The notes below the pieces were generated by a model. The model was not told the DNA's origin and ran no database searches. It worked only from the letters and a program-made list of their open reading frames with translations. Of a stretch of 64,000 bases of DNA, positions 15,950 to 24,178 are shown piece by piece (position 1 is the first letter of the stretch; every line of letters starts with the position of its first letter). The position numbers and the translations under genes are program-made. The DNA lies in NCBI GenBank assembly GCA_902767915.1, contig CACXJE010000009.1:1-64000 (forward strand), given 5' to 3'. Origin of the DNA: Oscillospiraceae bacterium. Its GTDB lineage: Bacteria; Bacillota; Clostridia; Oscillospirales; Oscillospiraceae.

Positions 15950-16840
15950 TTATTCCTCCTGGGTGGCCAGCATCCGATTGACCGCCTCCTGCATCTGGGG
16001 GCTCAAGGGCTCTCCGTGGCGCTGATAGCCCGCCTTCCCCTGGGGCGCGCCGGGCTTGCGATCCATGGTTTTGATCTGATCCAGGGTATACAGGCCCTGG
16101 CTGTTCCAGCTCTCCAGGATCCGACTCATGTACTTCCAGGTCAGACCGCCGGTGTTCTCGCAGGTCTTTTCGTATGCCAGGGAAATCGCCTCGTTGGCAA
16201 AGCCCATCTCGATCCAGCTTTGCAGATAGCGTTCCTCTGTCGGCGTCAGACGCCGATCCGTGATCCCCAGCAGCTGGCAGAGCTCCGCCTGTCGGGTATT
16301 CCGGAGGTTGGCGCTCTGCATATAGGCGGCCGCCTTTTCCACGGTGTCAATCTGCTGATCCGCCCATTGGAAGGCTTCCTTCTCCACGGTCCGCATGGAG
16401 GGCATCCGGCCGGTTCCGCGGCTGCGGCTGCGCTCCACACAGTAATGGACAAGAATATTGACGACCTCTGCCGGCAGGCCCAGATACTCCACCATGGAAA
16501 GGAGAATTTTCAGCTCCTCGGTGCTCAAAACCTTTCCGATGCACCGCTGCACCTCCCCCACCAGCTTCCGGAAGCCGGAACGAGGCAGCTCCATCTGCCG
16601 GCGAACATCCTCCTCAGTATACTCCGGCCGCTCGGCGGGAAGCTGAAATTTGGGGTTCATGCTGTCGTCCAGGCCCAGCTGCCGCAGCAGCTTGGCCGCG
16701 CTCTCCAGCCGGGACTCGCTGAAGCCGGTGGCTACCTCACTGATGGAAGCAGCGCGGCACAGGTAGAGCAGGGCGCTGTCTCCATTCCCGGCGGCCAGCA
16801 GCCTCCGGATGCTTTCTTTTGTGAGAATAACCTCTGACAT
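15950..16840 (-). CDS. DnaD-domain replication initiation protein
   Basis: A 296-aa protein with an N-terminal winged-helix-like part (about 1-110) and DnaD/DnaB-type C-terminal domains: the SMVEYLGLPAEVVNILVHYC segment and a second helical block with the conserved YxxxI-type motif (TWKYMSRILESWNSQG). These proteins remodel DNA and help place the helicase at origins or restart sites. It is the first gene of a two-gene operon with the helicase loader. It has a clear promoter and a GGAGG site. Confidence 0.9.
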   Translation of the reverse strand: MSEVILTKESIRRLLAAGNGDSALLYLCRAASISEVATGFSESRLESAAKLLRQLGLDDSMNPKFQLPAERPEYTEEDVRRQMELPRSGFRKLVGEVQRCIGKVLSTEELKILLSMVEYLGLPAEVVNILVHYCVERSRSRGTGRMPSMRTVEKEAFQWADQQIDTVEKAAAYMQSANLRNTRQAELCQLLGITDRRLTPTEERYLQSWIEMGFANEAISLAYEKTCENTGGLTWKYMSRILESWNSQGLYTLDQIKTMDRKPGAPQGKAGYQRHGEPLSPQMQEAVNRMLATQEE

Positions 16841-16872
16841 AGCGATTTGCCTCCATTCTGCGTGTATTTTAC

Positions 16873-16901
16873 ATTATAGCACAAGACCTGACCCGGAACA
16901 A
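16873..16901 (-). promoter_or_regulatory. Promoter of the dnaD-dnaI operon
   Basis: On the minus strand TTGTTC (16896-16901) and TATAAT (16873-16878) are 17 bp apart, 32 bp before the DnaD-domain ATG. Confidence 0.65.
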
Positions 16902-17016
16902 GCATGGAGGCTGTAAAAGTTCCGACAAAAAAAGAACGCGAAATTTGTCACTGCCCAATATTTTGTGCCGGCTTCCTGCTCTGTGCCCAATTTACAGAAA
17001 ATTCACGCTTTTCTCG

Positions 17017-17045
17017 TTGCATCCCGGCGGAAAATGTGTTAGTAT
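17017..17045 (+). promoter_or_regulatory. Promoter of the PrsA-like foldase gene
   Basis: TTGCAT (17017-17022) and TAGTAT (17040-17045) with a 17-bp spacer, about 50 bp before the coding start. Confidence 0.6.
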
Positions 17046-17093
17046 ATGTTTAATTGTCTGAGAAAGACGTCATTAAGAAAGTGAGTGAACAAC

Positions 17094-18455
17094 ATGAAGA
17101 ACGATTCCTACTCCCGCAATTGGCTGCGGCTTGCAGCCCTCTGCATGGTGCTTGCCGCGGTTCTCGGAATCTTCGCAGGCTGCAGCAAGAACGCAGACTC
17201 CGAGACTTCCTCTGACCCCAGCTCTCTGACCACCGAGGCCGCTCCGGAAACCACCTCTGCGCCGTCGGAGGAGCCCGGCTCCGCCCCCAAAACTGAGGAC
17301 GAAACCGTCCCGGAGCCCGAAACGGATCCCTCTGTGGATTATGAGGGACTGCAGACCCTTCCTGCCTACACCCTGGAGGAGCTGCCCGCCGACGACGCCC
17401 GTCTGGAAACGGTGATTGCCGAATGCGGAGACCGCTCCCTCACCAATCGGGAGCTGCAGATGTTCTATTTCATGCAGCTGTTTGGCTACTACGGTCAGAT
17501 TCGGCAGATGATTGCCTACGGCTATCCCGCAGAAATGTTCAATCTGGATCTCAACAAGCCCCTCAGCGAGCAGGATTGCATGGAGGTCGGCGGGCTGAAC
17601 TGGGAGCAGTTCTTCCTGATGTCCGGCCTGAACCAGTTCCATCAGACCTGCGCGGTGGAGGCTGCCGCAAAGGCCGCCGGCTATACCCTCAGTGAAGAAG
17701 ATCTGGAATCCCTCCAGAAGATCAAGGACGGCATCGCAGAGCAGGCGGAATCCTACGGATTTGAGTCTGCAGATGCTTATATCCAGGCCTCCTTTGGTCC
17801 CTGCATCACCCAGAAGGACTATGAAACCTATCTGGATCAGTACTATTACGTGGTCTGCTATGAGGATGAGATCTACAACGGCATCACCTGGAACGACGAT
17901 GATCTGCTGGAATACTTCCGCAACAATGCGGATCAGTATCAGGGCGTCACGGAACAGCCCAACGTCAGCGTCCGGCACATCCTGATCACCCCCGAGGATG
18001 CGGACGGGGACAAGGTCTCCACCGATGAGGAAAAGGCTGCCGCCAAGTCCAAGGCCGAAGAGCTCCTCAACCAGTTCCTCTCCGATCCCACGGAGCAGAA
18101 TTTTGCAACGCTGGCCAATGAGAATTCCACCGATCCCGGCTCCAAGGATAAGGGCGGCCTTTACGAGGACGTCTATCCCGGCCAGATGGTTCAGAGCTTC
18201 AACGACTGGTGCTTCGACGCATCCCGGAAGCCCGGCGACACCGGAATCGTGGAAACCAGCTACGGTTACCACATCATGTATTTCGTGGGTCAGACGGAGA
18301 ACTACTACTGGAAGACCCTGGTCGAGGAGGACTATCCGAATCACAGAATGGAAACCTGGATCAACGAGCAGATGGATCAGGTGCCCATGACGGTGGATTA
18401 CGCCTCTGTCGTGATCGGCCCCATGCCGGAAGCAGCCCATCAGGACGAAGAATAA
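17094..18455 (+). CDS. PrsA-like peptidyl-prolyl isomerase lipoprotein
   Basis: A 453-aa exported foldase. A signal peptide ends in the lipobox FAGC (about 28-31), followed by a Ser/Thr/Glu/Pro-rich linker to about residue 85. A chaperone-like helical region with SurA/PrsA N-domain character follows (NRELQMFYFMQLFGYYGQIR and on). The PpiC-type parvulin domain (about 285-410) has VSVRHILITPED, LANENSTDPGSKDKGGLYED and VETSYGYHIMYFVG. It helps fold secreted proteins at the outer membrane face. An in-frame GTG 9 bp upstream could be used instead of the ATG. A strong terminator follows. Confidence 0.9.
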   Translation: MKNDSYSRNWLRLAALCMVLAAVLGIFAGCSKNADSETSSDPSSLTTEAAPETTSAPSEEPGSAPKTEDETVPEPETDPSVDYEGLQTLPAYTLEELPADDARLETVIAECGDRSLTNRELQMFYFMQLFGYYGQIRQMIAYGYPAEMFNLDLNKPLSEQDCMEVGGLNWEQFFLMSGLNQFHQTCAVEAAAKAAGYTLSEEDLESLQKIKDGIAEQAESYGFESADAYIQASFGPCITQKDYETYLDQYYYVVCYEDEIYNGITWNDDDLLEYFRNNADQYQGVTEQPNVSVRHILITPEDADGDKVSTDEEKAAAKSKAEELLNQFLSDPTEQNFATLANENSTDPGSKDKGGLYEDVYPGQMVQSFNDWCFDASRKPGDTGIVETSYGYHIMYFVGQTENYYWKTLVEEDYPNHRMETWINEQMDQVPMTVDYASVVIGPMPEAAHQDEE

Positions 18456-18468
18456 CGCGCATCACAGC

Positions 18469-18505
18469 ACCGGGCTGGAACGCTTGCGTTCCAGCCCGGT
18501 TTTTG
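18469..18505. terminator. Terminator between the foldase gene and cysS
   Basis: ACCGGGCTGGAACG (18469-18482) pairs with CGTTCCAGCCCGGT (18487-18500) around a CTTG loop, then TTTTT. Placed between converging genes; strongest on the plus strand. Confidence 0.9.
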
Positions 18506-18514
18506 TATACAAAA

Positions 18515-19939
18515 TCAAATTCTCTTCCACTTGGGACCCTGGGGGGTATCAATGATCTCAATACCCCGGGCCTTCAGCTCGTCCCGGATCCGATCGGCCT
18601 CTGCGAAGTTCTTCTCCTTCTTGGCGGCAGTCCGGGCGGCCAGCATGGCTTCGATCTCGGGATCATGCTCCTCCTGCGCAGCAGCCTGTTCCTGCTCTGC
18701 CCGCTTCTTAGCGGCGGCCTCCAGCAGATTCAGCCCCAGGACCCGATCAAAGTCCCCGATGGCAGCCAGCTTGGTGGCGTCGTTGGTCTTGGCCTTCAGC
18801 ACATCGTAGAGGGCGGTAATACCCAAAGAGGTATTCAGATCCGCGTCCATGCCCTTCATAAACCGGGCCTTCAGCTCCTGCAGGACATTCCGGTCCGCCT
18901 CTCCGGCGGCCTTCGGATCCATGGCAGCCACCTTATCCACCAGCTTGTTATAGGCAACCACCGCGTTGTCCAGATTCTCATAGGAGAACACCAGATTCTT
19001 GCGGTAGTGGCTCTGCAGGCAGAAGAACCGGTAAACGATGGGATCGTAGCCCTTCTGCTCCAGCAGGCTCACGGTGAGGAACTCGCCGCTGGACTTGGAC
19101 ATCTTGCCGGCGGTGGTATTCAGGTGCAGCACATGGAACCAGTAGTTGACCCACTTATGGCCCAGGTAGGCCTCAGACTGGGCGATCTCGTTGGTGTGGT
19201 GGGGGAAGGCGTTGTCGATGCCGCCGCAGTGGATATCCATATCCTCTCCCAGGTGCTTCAGAGAGATGCCGGTGCATTCGATGTGCCAGCCGGGATAGCC
19301 CACACCCCAGGGAGAATCCCATTTCAGAGCCTGGTCCTCAAACTTGGACTGGGTGAACCAGAGGACGAAGTCGTTCTTATTCCGCTTGTTCACGTCCTCC
19401 TCCACGCCCTCCCGGACGCCCACGTCCAGGTCCTCGGCGTTGAAGTCGTTAAAGACGTAATAGCGCTCCAGCTTGGAGGTGTCGAAGTAGACGTTGCCCC
19501 CGGCCCGGTAGGCAAAGCCCTTCTCCAGAAGGGTTTCGATGATGTGGATATAGTTGTCGATGCAGTTGGTGGCGGGCTCCACCACATCGGGCCGCTTGAT
19601 GTTCAGCTTCCGGCAGTCCTCGAAGAAGGCGTCGGTGTACATCTTGGCGATTTCCATGACGGTCTTGTGCTCCCGCCTGGCGCCCTTGAGCATCTTATCC
19701 TCGCCGGTGTCGCCGTCAGAGGACAGGTGGCCCACGTCGGTGATATTCATGACCCGCTTCACGTTATAGCCCGCGTAGCGCAGGTACTTCTCCAGCACGT
19801 CCTCCATGATATAGGAGCGCAGGTTGCCGATGTGGGCATAGTGGTAGACCGTGGGGCCGCAGGTGTACATCTTCACGATGTCGGGATGGTTGGGAACAAA
19901 AAGCTCCTTTTTTCTGGTCAGCGAGTTATACAGGTACAT
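18515..19939 (-). CDS. cysS: Cysteinyl-tRNA synthetase
   Basis: A 474-aa class I synthetase of normal length. It has the HIGH-type motif HIGN (36-39, in YHYAHIGNLRSYI), zinc-site residues around TCGPTVYHY and WHIECTGIS with DIHCGG and FPHHTNEIAQSEA, and the KMSKS loop (GKMSKSSGEF, about 275). The C-terminal helical DALR-type domain and a charged tail end in PQGPKWKRI. It is the second gene of a cysE-cysS operon (1 bp between stop and start) controlled by a T-box leader upstream of cysE, so cysteine supply and charging are co-regulated. Confidence 0.97.
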   Translation of the reverse strand: MYLYNSLTRKKELFVPNHPDIVKMYTCGPTVYHYAHIGNLRSYIMEDVLEKYLRYAGYNVKRVMNITDVGHLSSDGDTGEDKMLKGARREHKTVMEIAKMYTDAFFEDCRKLNIKRPDVVEPATNCIDNYIHIIETLLEKGFAYRAGGNVYFDTSKLERYYVFNDFNAEDLDVGVREGVEEDVNKRNKNDFVLWFTQSKFEDQALKWDSPWGVGYPGWHIECTGISLKHLGEDMDIHCGGIDNAFPHHTNEIAQSEAYLGHKWVNYWFHVLHLNTTAGKMSKSSGEFLTVSLLEQKGYDPIVYRFFCLQSHYRKNLVFSYENLDNAVVAYNKLVDKVAAMDPKAAGEADRNVLQELKARFMKGMDADLNTSLGITALYDVLKAKTNDATKLAAIGDFDRVLGLNLLEAAAKKRAEQEQAAAQEEHDPEIEAMLAARTAAKKEKNFAEADRIRDELKARGIEIIDTPQGPKWKRI

Positions 19940-19940
19940 A

Positions 19941-20567
19941 CTATGCTTTCTCCTTCATTTGGTTTTCCAGTTCTGTTATTCTCTGCTTCAGCGCGTCGAT
20001 CTCCAGCTGAATGGGGTCCGGGGTATGGGTGTGGTCCAGCTTTTCGCCCCCCACCCGGACGATATGGCCGGGAATGCCGACCACGGTACAGTCGGGCGGC
20101 ACCTCCCGCAAAACCACGGAATTGGCCGCGATCTTCGCATTATCGCCCACCTTGAAGGGCCCCAGCACCTTGGCGCCGGAACCGATCATCACGTTATTGC
20201 CGATGGTGGGGTGGCGTTTGCCGCAGGTGACGCCGGCACCGCCCAGGGTGGCCCCCTGGTAGATCAGACAATCGTCGCCGATCTCCACAGTCTCACCGAT
20301 CACCACGCCGCTGCCGTGGTCGATGACCAGGCGCTTGCCGATCTTGGCTCCCGGGTGAATCTCCACGCCGGTGGTGAAGCGGGTGAACTGGGATACGGCT
20401 CTGGCTGCGAATTTCAGGTCATGGGTATGGAGCCAATGGGCCAGCCGGTGCTGCTGGGTGGCGTGAAAGCCGCTGTAGAGCAGCAAAATTTCCAGGCTGG
20501 ATCTGGCTGCGGGGTCGTTCTTTTTGTAGGCTTCGATGGATTCGCGGACAGAATCAAGCATACGCAT
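19941..20567 (-). CDS. cysE: Serine O-acetyltransferase
   Basis: A 208-aa left-handed beta-helix acetyltransferase making O-acetylserine for cysteine synthesis. The N-terminal helical part is short (SIEAYKKNDPAARSSLE), followed by HRLAHWLHTH, the GVEIHPGAKIGKRLVIDHG segment with catalytic His/Asp, and hexapeptide repeats ending GIPGHIVRVGG. A C-terminal coiled extension (about 185-208) could be the synthase-interaction or trimer tail. The start at 20567 is set by GGAGG 5 bases upstream; an earlier TTG reads the ribosome site. It is the first gene under the cysteine T-box. Confidence 0.95.
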   Translation of the reverse strand: MRMLDSVRESIEAYKKNDPAARSSLEILLLYSGFHATQQHRLAHWLHTHDLKFAARAVSQFTRFTTGVEIHPGAKIGKRLVIDHGSGVVIGETVEIGDDCLIYQGATLGGAGVTCGKRHPTIGNNVMIGSGAKVLGPFKVGDNAKIAANSVVLREVPPDCTVVGIPGHIVRVGGEKLDHTHTPDPIQLEIDALKQRITELENQMKEKA

Positions 20568-20636
20568 AGACGCCTCCAAGGATGGATAATTTCAGTTTTC
20601 GCCGCAGGATGTCGGACAAAAGCCCGGGATGCGATG

Positions 20637-20853
20637 AAAAAGCGCCGCCTCCGGATTGCTCCAGAGGCGACGTGAATCGCGGTTCCACTCTGATTTCTCA
20701 CTTAGGCTCTGACGCGGCCTCACGGGGTCTCCCCTTCGCTCCCGGACGCACTTCTCCGCGGGCGCTGCCGCCTTCGCTTCCAGCCGATGGCGAAGGCTCT
20801 CTGGCGCAGTCCTGTGCGGATACTCTTTCCGTTCCCTGCGAATATTCACATTA
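20637..20853 (-). promoter_or_regulatory. T-box riboswitch, probably cysteine-specific
   Basis: The minus-strand leader of cysE-cysS holds the T-box core AGAGTGGAACCGCG (20691-20678). Upstream is a Stem I-like region with the AGAG and GGAAG motifs. A TGC triplet (20750-20748, in GAAGTGCGTCC) is placed as a Cys specifier codon. Downstream is a terminator hairpin (CGCCTCTGG 20669-20661 with CCGGAGGCG 20654-20646) followed by TTTTT. Uncharged tRNA-Cys would stabilise the antiterminator. Exact structure was not computed. Confidence 0.9.
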
Positions 20854-20860
20854 CCACAGT

Positions 20861-20889
20861 ATATTAGCAGAAAAGCAGAATCGTGTCAA
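20861..20889 (-). promoter_or_regulatory. Promoter of the cysE-cysS T-box operon
   Basis: Minus-strand TTGACA (20884-20889, perfect) and TAATAT (20861-20866) with a 17-bp spacer. The -35 box overlaps the last four bases of the upstream thioesterase gene, so the promoter is partly inside that gene's 3' end. Confidence 0.85.
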
Positions 20890-21302
20890 TCCTTTTTTTC
20901 CAGGGATGCGCTGAGAATTTCGTCCAGGTCCGGATGCAGCTTTTTCAGGCTGATGGGCCGACCGGAGGTGTCGGTGAAGCAATGCTCGGAGGCGCCGGTG
21001 GCAACCACCGTGCCGGCAGCGTTGGTCATTTCATAGGTGAACCGGAACCGGATGCCGGAATAGGATTCCACCCCCACGGCAACCCGGATCTCGTCGTCAA
21101 AAAAGGTAGGGCGGCGATACCGGCATTCCACGCCGACCACCGGAGAGTAGATGCCCCGGGCCTCCAGAATCGGGAAGCCGATTCCGCTCCGCTCCAGAAA
21201 GTCCACCCGGGCCTCCTCCATCCAGCGGATATAGTTGGAATGGTGAACGCAGCCCATTTTATCGGTTTCGTAATAATGTACTCTGTGCTTGTAAGGTTCC
21301 AT
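20886..21302 (-). CDS. Acyl-CoA thioesterase, YbgC/4HBT hot-dog fold
   Basis: A 138-aa single hot-dog domain. The family motif is at the N-terminus: HYYETDKMGCVHHSNYIRWM with Asp14 in the catalytic place, then EEARVDFLER. Strands RPTFFDDEIRVAVGVE and RFRFTYEMTN follow. Such enzymes hydrolyse acyl-CoA or acyl-ACP esters; the substrate cannot be read from the sequence. The last bases overlap the promoter of the T-box operon. It lies 43 bp downstream of proC. Confidence 0.88.
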   Translation of the reverse strand: MEPYKHRVHYYETDKMGCVHHSNYIRWMEEARVDFLERSGIGFPILEARGIYSPVVGVECRYRRPTFFDDEIRVAVGVESYSGIRFRFTYEMTNAAGTVVATGASEHCFTDTSGRPISLKKLHPDLDEILSASLEKKD

Positions 21303-21345
21303 CGGCTCTCCTTCCCGAACAGCGTCTGTCGGCTTCGGTATGCTA

Positions 21346-22137
21346 TTATTTCATCTCCAGGGTTTTCTCGTATGCTGCGATCACAGCCTCGGTAAAGGCG
21401 GCTCGGGCAGCGCCGTTCTCCAACGCCCGGACGCCTTGAATCGTTGTGCCGCCGGGAGAGCAGACCTTGTCCTTCAAAACGCCGGGATGCTCGCCGGTCT
21501 CCAGGGCCAGCCTGCCGGTGCCCAGCAGGGTCTGGGCCGCATAGCGCAGGGCCTTTGCCCGGGGCAGGCCGCAGGCCACGCCGCCATCCGCCAGGGCCTC
21601 CATGACCAGGCAGAGGAAGGCGGGACCGCAGCCGGAAACAGAAGCGGCAGCGTCGATCAAATGCTCGTCGATCCGGTCCAGGAGGCCGGCCCGCTCCATC
21701 AAAGCGCAGAAGCCTTCGACCTCCGCCTCCGTGCAGGCCTTGGAGCAAACCTGGATCACGCCTTCCCCCACCGCCACCGGCGTATTGGGCATGATCCGGA
21801 TTACCGGATAGGAACCGCCGGCCAAGGCTTGGATGGTCTCGGTTGTCAGGGCAGCGGCCATGGAGACCAGCACAAACCGTTCCCCTCTGGCTGCCAGAAC
21901 CGGGCGCAGAGGCTCCAGCATCCCTGCCATCATCTGAGGCTTGACCCCCAGGAAAATCAAATCACAGCTGCGGGCGATGGTTTCATTGTCGCAGGCAGTC
22001 CCCTGCAGCGCCTTTGCCAGCGCCTCCGCCTTTTCCGGGCTGCGGTTGGAAAAGTACAGCTCTCCCCTGCCCTTGCAGGCCCGGGCCAGGGCGGAGCCCA
22101 TATTCCCGCAGCCGATAAAGCCAATCCTTTCGTACAT
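21346..22137 (-). CDS. proC: Pyrroline-5-carboxylate reductase
   Basis: A 263-aa enzyme for the last step of proline synthesis. The Rossmann motif is at the start (RIGFIGCGNMGSALA), with SNRSPEKAEAL for NADPH-type recognition and the conserved VRIMPNTPVAVGEGV. The C-terminal dimer domain has VSGCGPAFLCLVMEALADG and the SPGGTTIQGVRALE signature. Start at 22137 chosen because GGAGG lies 8 bases upstream; the longer frame adds MEDLT, encoded by the ribosome site. Length is normal. Confidence 0.95.
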   Translation of the reverse strand: MYERIGFIGCGNMGSALARACKGRGELYFSNRSPEKAEALAKALQGTACDNETIARSCDLIFLGVKPQMMAGMLEPLRPVLAARGERFVLVSMAAALTTETIQALAGGSYPVIRIMPNTPVAVGEGVIQVCSKACTEAEVEGFCALMERAGLLDRIDEHLIDAAASVSGCGPAFLCLVMEALADGGVACGLPRAKALRYAAQTLLGTGRLALETGEHPGVLKDKVCSPGGTTIQGVRALENGAARAAFTEAVIAAYEKTLEMK

Positions 22138-22165
22138 CGTCAGATCCTCCATTTTACCTGTCCGG

Positions 22166-22948
22166 TCAGGACAGGTTGAGGTGCTTTTTCATCATGATCC
22201 AGGTGAGGAAATAGAACAGGCCGCCAAAGAGCAGACTTTCCACGCCGCTGACGATCATCATGCTGTCCGTTGGATCGAGCCGGCTCGATCCGTTGGCCAG
22301 GTTGATGCCGATCATGGCCACCATCACAAAAGTGTTCGCCATCTGCATGCCGAAATAGAGGACAAAATAGAACAGTACGCTCATGCCTGCCTTCTTCCCG
22401 GCAAAGCTGTGGCCGATGGAGACCGCGGCAAAGGTCATCAGGATCGACGTCAGAATGCCGATCACACCCACAATGACCGTTTCGATCAGCAGCTTTGCGG
22501 TTTCCACCCCGCTGGCGCTGAAGGCCATCTCGAAGGCGCTGCCGAGATCCTGCATGGATTTGATTTCAAAGGTCACGACTTTATAGCCCAGATATACGCT
22601 CACTACCGCGCAAAGCACAGCCACAAAGGCAACCAGCAGGCGGCTGAGAATGATGGAATGGATGCCTACAGGCAGGGTGTTGGTCAGATAGCCTTCATCC
22701 CCATGGACCGATTTGGCAAAGCGGACCATCATCAGCACCATGGTCAGAACGATGCAGGCAATACAGGCCAGGACAAACAGAAAGATCATCATGATCCCGA
22801 ACATGGAGGCCGGGGTGGCGCCATTGGTCGTCTGCATCATCCAGATGGATGCTCTGGTCAGCAGCGCCATGGCCAGCAGGCCGCCAAATACAAAGATCAA
22901 TGCCCGGAATGACGCATGAAACTCATGCTTTACCATTTTCAGAAACAT
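22166..22948 (-). CDS. ABC transporter permease (YtrC/ABC-2-like)
   Basis: A 260-aa membrane protein with about six hydrophobic helices (for example ALIFVFGGLLAMALLT, MMIFLFVLACIACIVLTMVL and LLFGGLFYFLTWIMM). The loop FAKSVHGDEGYLTNTLPVGIH is typical of ABC-2-type permeases in YtrA-regulated operons, where it carries the coupling segment. It overlaps the ATPase gene by 10 bp and is third in the GntR-ATPase-permease operon. Related operons respond to cell-wall antibiotics in Bacillus; the substrate here is unknown. Confidence 0.85.
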   Translation of the reverse strand: MFLKMVKHEFHASFRALIFVFGGLLAMALLTRASIWMMQTTNGATPASMFGIMMIFLFVLACIACIVLTMVLMMVRFAKSVHGDEGYLTNTLPVGIHSIILSRLLVAFVAVLCAVVSVYLGYKVVTFEIKSMQDLGSAFEMAFSASGVETAKLLIETVIVGVIGILTSILMTFAAVSIGHSFAGKKAGMSVLFYFVLYFGMQMANTFVMVAMIGINLANGSSRLDPTDSMMIVSGVESLLFGGLFYFLTWIMMKKHLNLS

Positions 22949-23637
22949 TTGAATTCCTCCCTGAACAGTGCGTCCACCGTCATACCCATTTCCTCGCGAA
23001 TGGTGTCCACCGGTGTATGGCGCAGAATGTGGCCGTTGCTGATGAAGATCACCTCGTCCAGCAGCTGCTCCACGTCGGCAATCAGATGGGTGGAGATGAT
23101 AACAGCCGCGTTGGGCTCGTAGTTGCCGATAATGGTCTGCAGGATATAATCCCGGGCTGCGGGGTCCACGCCGCCGATGGGCTCATCCAGCAGATAGAGC
23201 TTGGCCCGGCGGCTCATCACCAGGATCAGCTGAACCTTCTCCCGAGTGCCCTTGGACATCTGCTTGATCCGCTGCTTTTCGTCAATTTTCAGATGGCTCA
23301 GCATGGTCAGGGCCCGTTCCCGGTCAAAGTCCTCGTAGAAGTCCTGGAAGTAGTCCAGCAGCTGGCTGACGCTCATCCAGTTGGCCAGATAGGTCCGCTC
23401 CGGCAGATAGGACACGATCTTCTTGCTCTCGATCCCGGGAGCCTTGCCGTCGATCAGGATCCGGCCGGAGGTGGGGGTCAGCAGCCCGTTGGCCAGCTTG
23501 ATCAGCGTGCTCTTGCCGCTGCCGTTGGGACCCAGCAGGCCGATGATCCGACCGGGCTGCAGATCCAGATTGATGGAATCCAGCGCCTGGACGGCCCCAT
23601 AGCGCTTGGACAGGTTTTCACAGGTCAAAATACCCAT
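22939..23637 (-). CDS. ABC transporter ATP-binding protein (YtrB-like)
   Basis: A 232-aa ATPase. Walker A is LLGPNGSGKST (33-43), the Q-loop region is YLPERTYLANWM, and Walker B is LYLLDEPIGGVDP. The signature region reads MSKGTREKVQLIL, the form (SKGxxxK) common to YtrB-type exporters, instead of LSGGQ. The H-loop is ISTHLIADVEQLLDE. It starts immediately after the stop of the GntR gene (TAA then ATG) and overlaps the permease gene. It energises a small efflux or regulatory pump. Confidence 0.92.
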   Translation of the reverse strand: MGILTCENLSKRYGAVQALDSINLDLQPGRIIGLLGPNGSGKSTLIKLANGLLTPTSGRILIDGKAPGIESKKIVSYLPERTYLANWMSVSQLLDYFQDFYEDFDRERALTMLSHLKIDEKQRIKQMSKGTREKVQLILVMSRRAKLYLLDEPIGGVDPAARDYILQTIIGNYEPNAAVIISTHLIADVEQLLDEVIFISNGHILRHTPVDTIREEMGMTVDALFREEFKCF

Positions 23638-24015
23638 TTACGATTCTCTCCCTTCCTGTTTCAGACGGTCGTTCACCAATTGTGCCGCCTGCTCAATGGT
23701 ATAGCCCAATTCTGACATCTTCTGCAGAAACCGGGCGGTCTGCTCCTCTGCCAGCTGAACTCTGACCGCCGCAATCGCCTCCGGATGGTCCGTTACAAAA
23801 TGTCCGGATGTCCGCTGACTGTAAATCAGTCCGTTGCGTTCCAGCTCAGCCAACGCTCTTTGCATGGTGTTAGGGTTCACGCCGGCCTCCATGGCAAAGG
23901 TCCGCACTGCCGGCAGCTTTTCCCCCGGAGCCAGAGCGCCGGATACGATCATCCGCTCGATGCGCTCCATGAGCTGGGCATAGATCGGGGCGTCATTGTG
24001 GAAATCCCACCGCAT
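23638..24015 (-). CDS. GntR-family repressor, YtrA type
   Basis: A 125-aa regulator. The winged helix-turn-helix is at the N-terminus (PIYAQLMERIERMIVSGAL, then APGEKLPAVRTFAMEAGVNP, NTMQRALAELERNGLI and TSGHFV). The short C-terminal helical tail for dimerisation is what defines the YtrA subgroup. It is first in the operon with the ABC pair. A TTGTATT-N8-AATACAA palindrome lies just downstream of its promoter, the place expected for autorepression. Confidence 0.92.
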   Translation of the reverse strand: MRWDFHNDAPIYAQLMERIERMIVSGALAPGEKLPAVRTFAMEAGVNPNTMQRALAELERNGLIYSQRTSGHFVTDHPEAIAAVRVQLAEEQTARFLQKMSELGYTIEQAAQLVNDRLKQEGRES

Positions 24016-24050
24016 GGCATCGCCTCCTGTATGATTGTTTTATTGTCTTG

Positions 24051-24072
24051 TTGTATTGCTCACTTAATACAA
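24051..24072 (-). promoter_or_regulatory. Candidate operator of the GntR repressor
   Basis: TTGTATT (24051-24057) and AATACAA (24066-24072) form a perfect 7-bp inverted repeat with an 8-base spacer, at the start site of the gntR-ABC operon. Further AT-rich half sites (TTGTCTTG, TTGTTT) lie nearby. Position and form suit a YtrA-type operator; binding is inferred. Confidence 0.6.
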
Positions 24073-24076
24073 TAGC

Positions 24077-24105
24077 AATATAACATAAAGCACAGCGCCT
24101 GTCAA
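24077..24105 (-). promoter_or_regulatory. Promoter of the gntR-ABC operon
   Basis: Minus-strand TTGACA (24100-24105) and TATATT (24077-24082) with a 17-bp spacer. The -35 box is inside the near arm of a large palindrome (24088-24141). Confidence 0.75.
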
Positions 24106-24141
24106 GTCTTTTTGCAAAAAAACTTGACAGGCGCTGTGCTT
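24088..24141. terminator. 54-bp near-perfect palindrome: pgsA terminator overlapping a promoter
   Basis: AAGCACAGCGCCTGTCAAGT (24088-24107) is exactly complementary to 24122-24141. The 14-base centre also pairs (CTTTTTG with CAAAAA), giving a stem of more than 20 bp. It lies 37 bp after the pgsA stop and can end that transcript. The same DNA supplies the -35 box of the next operon. Confidence 0.75.
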
Positions 24142-24178
24142 CACATTTATGGCTTGCGCGATCGTCAGGCCCTTCTCC

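Noticed and set aside
14936..16837. 633-codon plus-strand frame across dnaI and dnaD
   Set aside because: It runs opposite two coupled genes with known motifs and starts inside a terminator.
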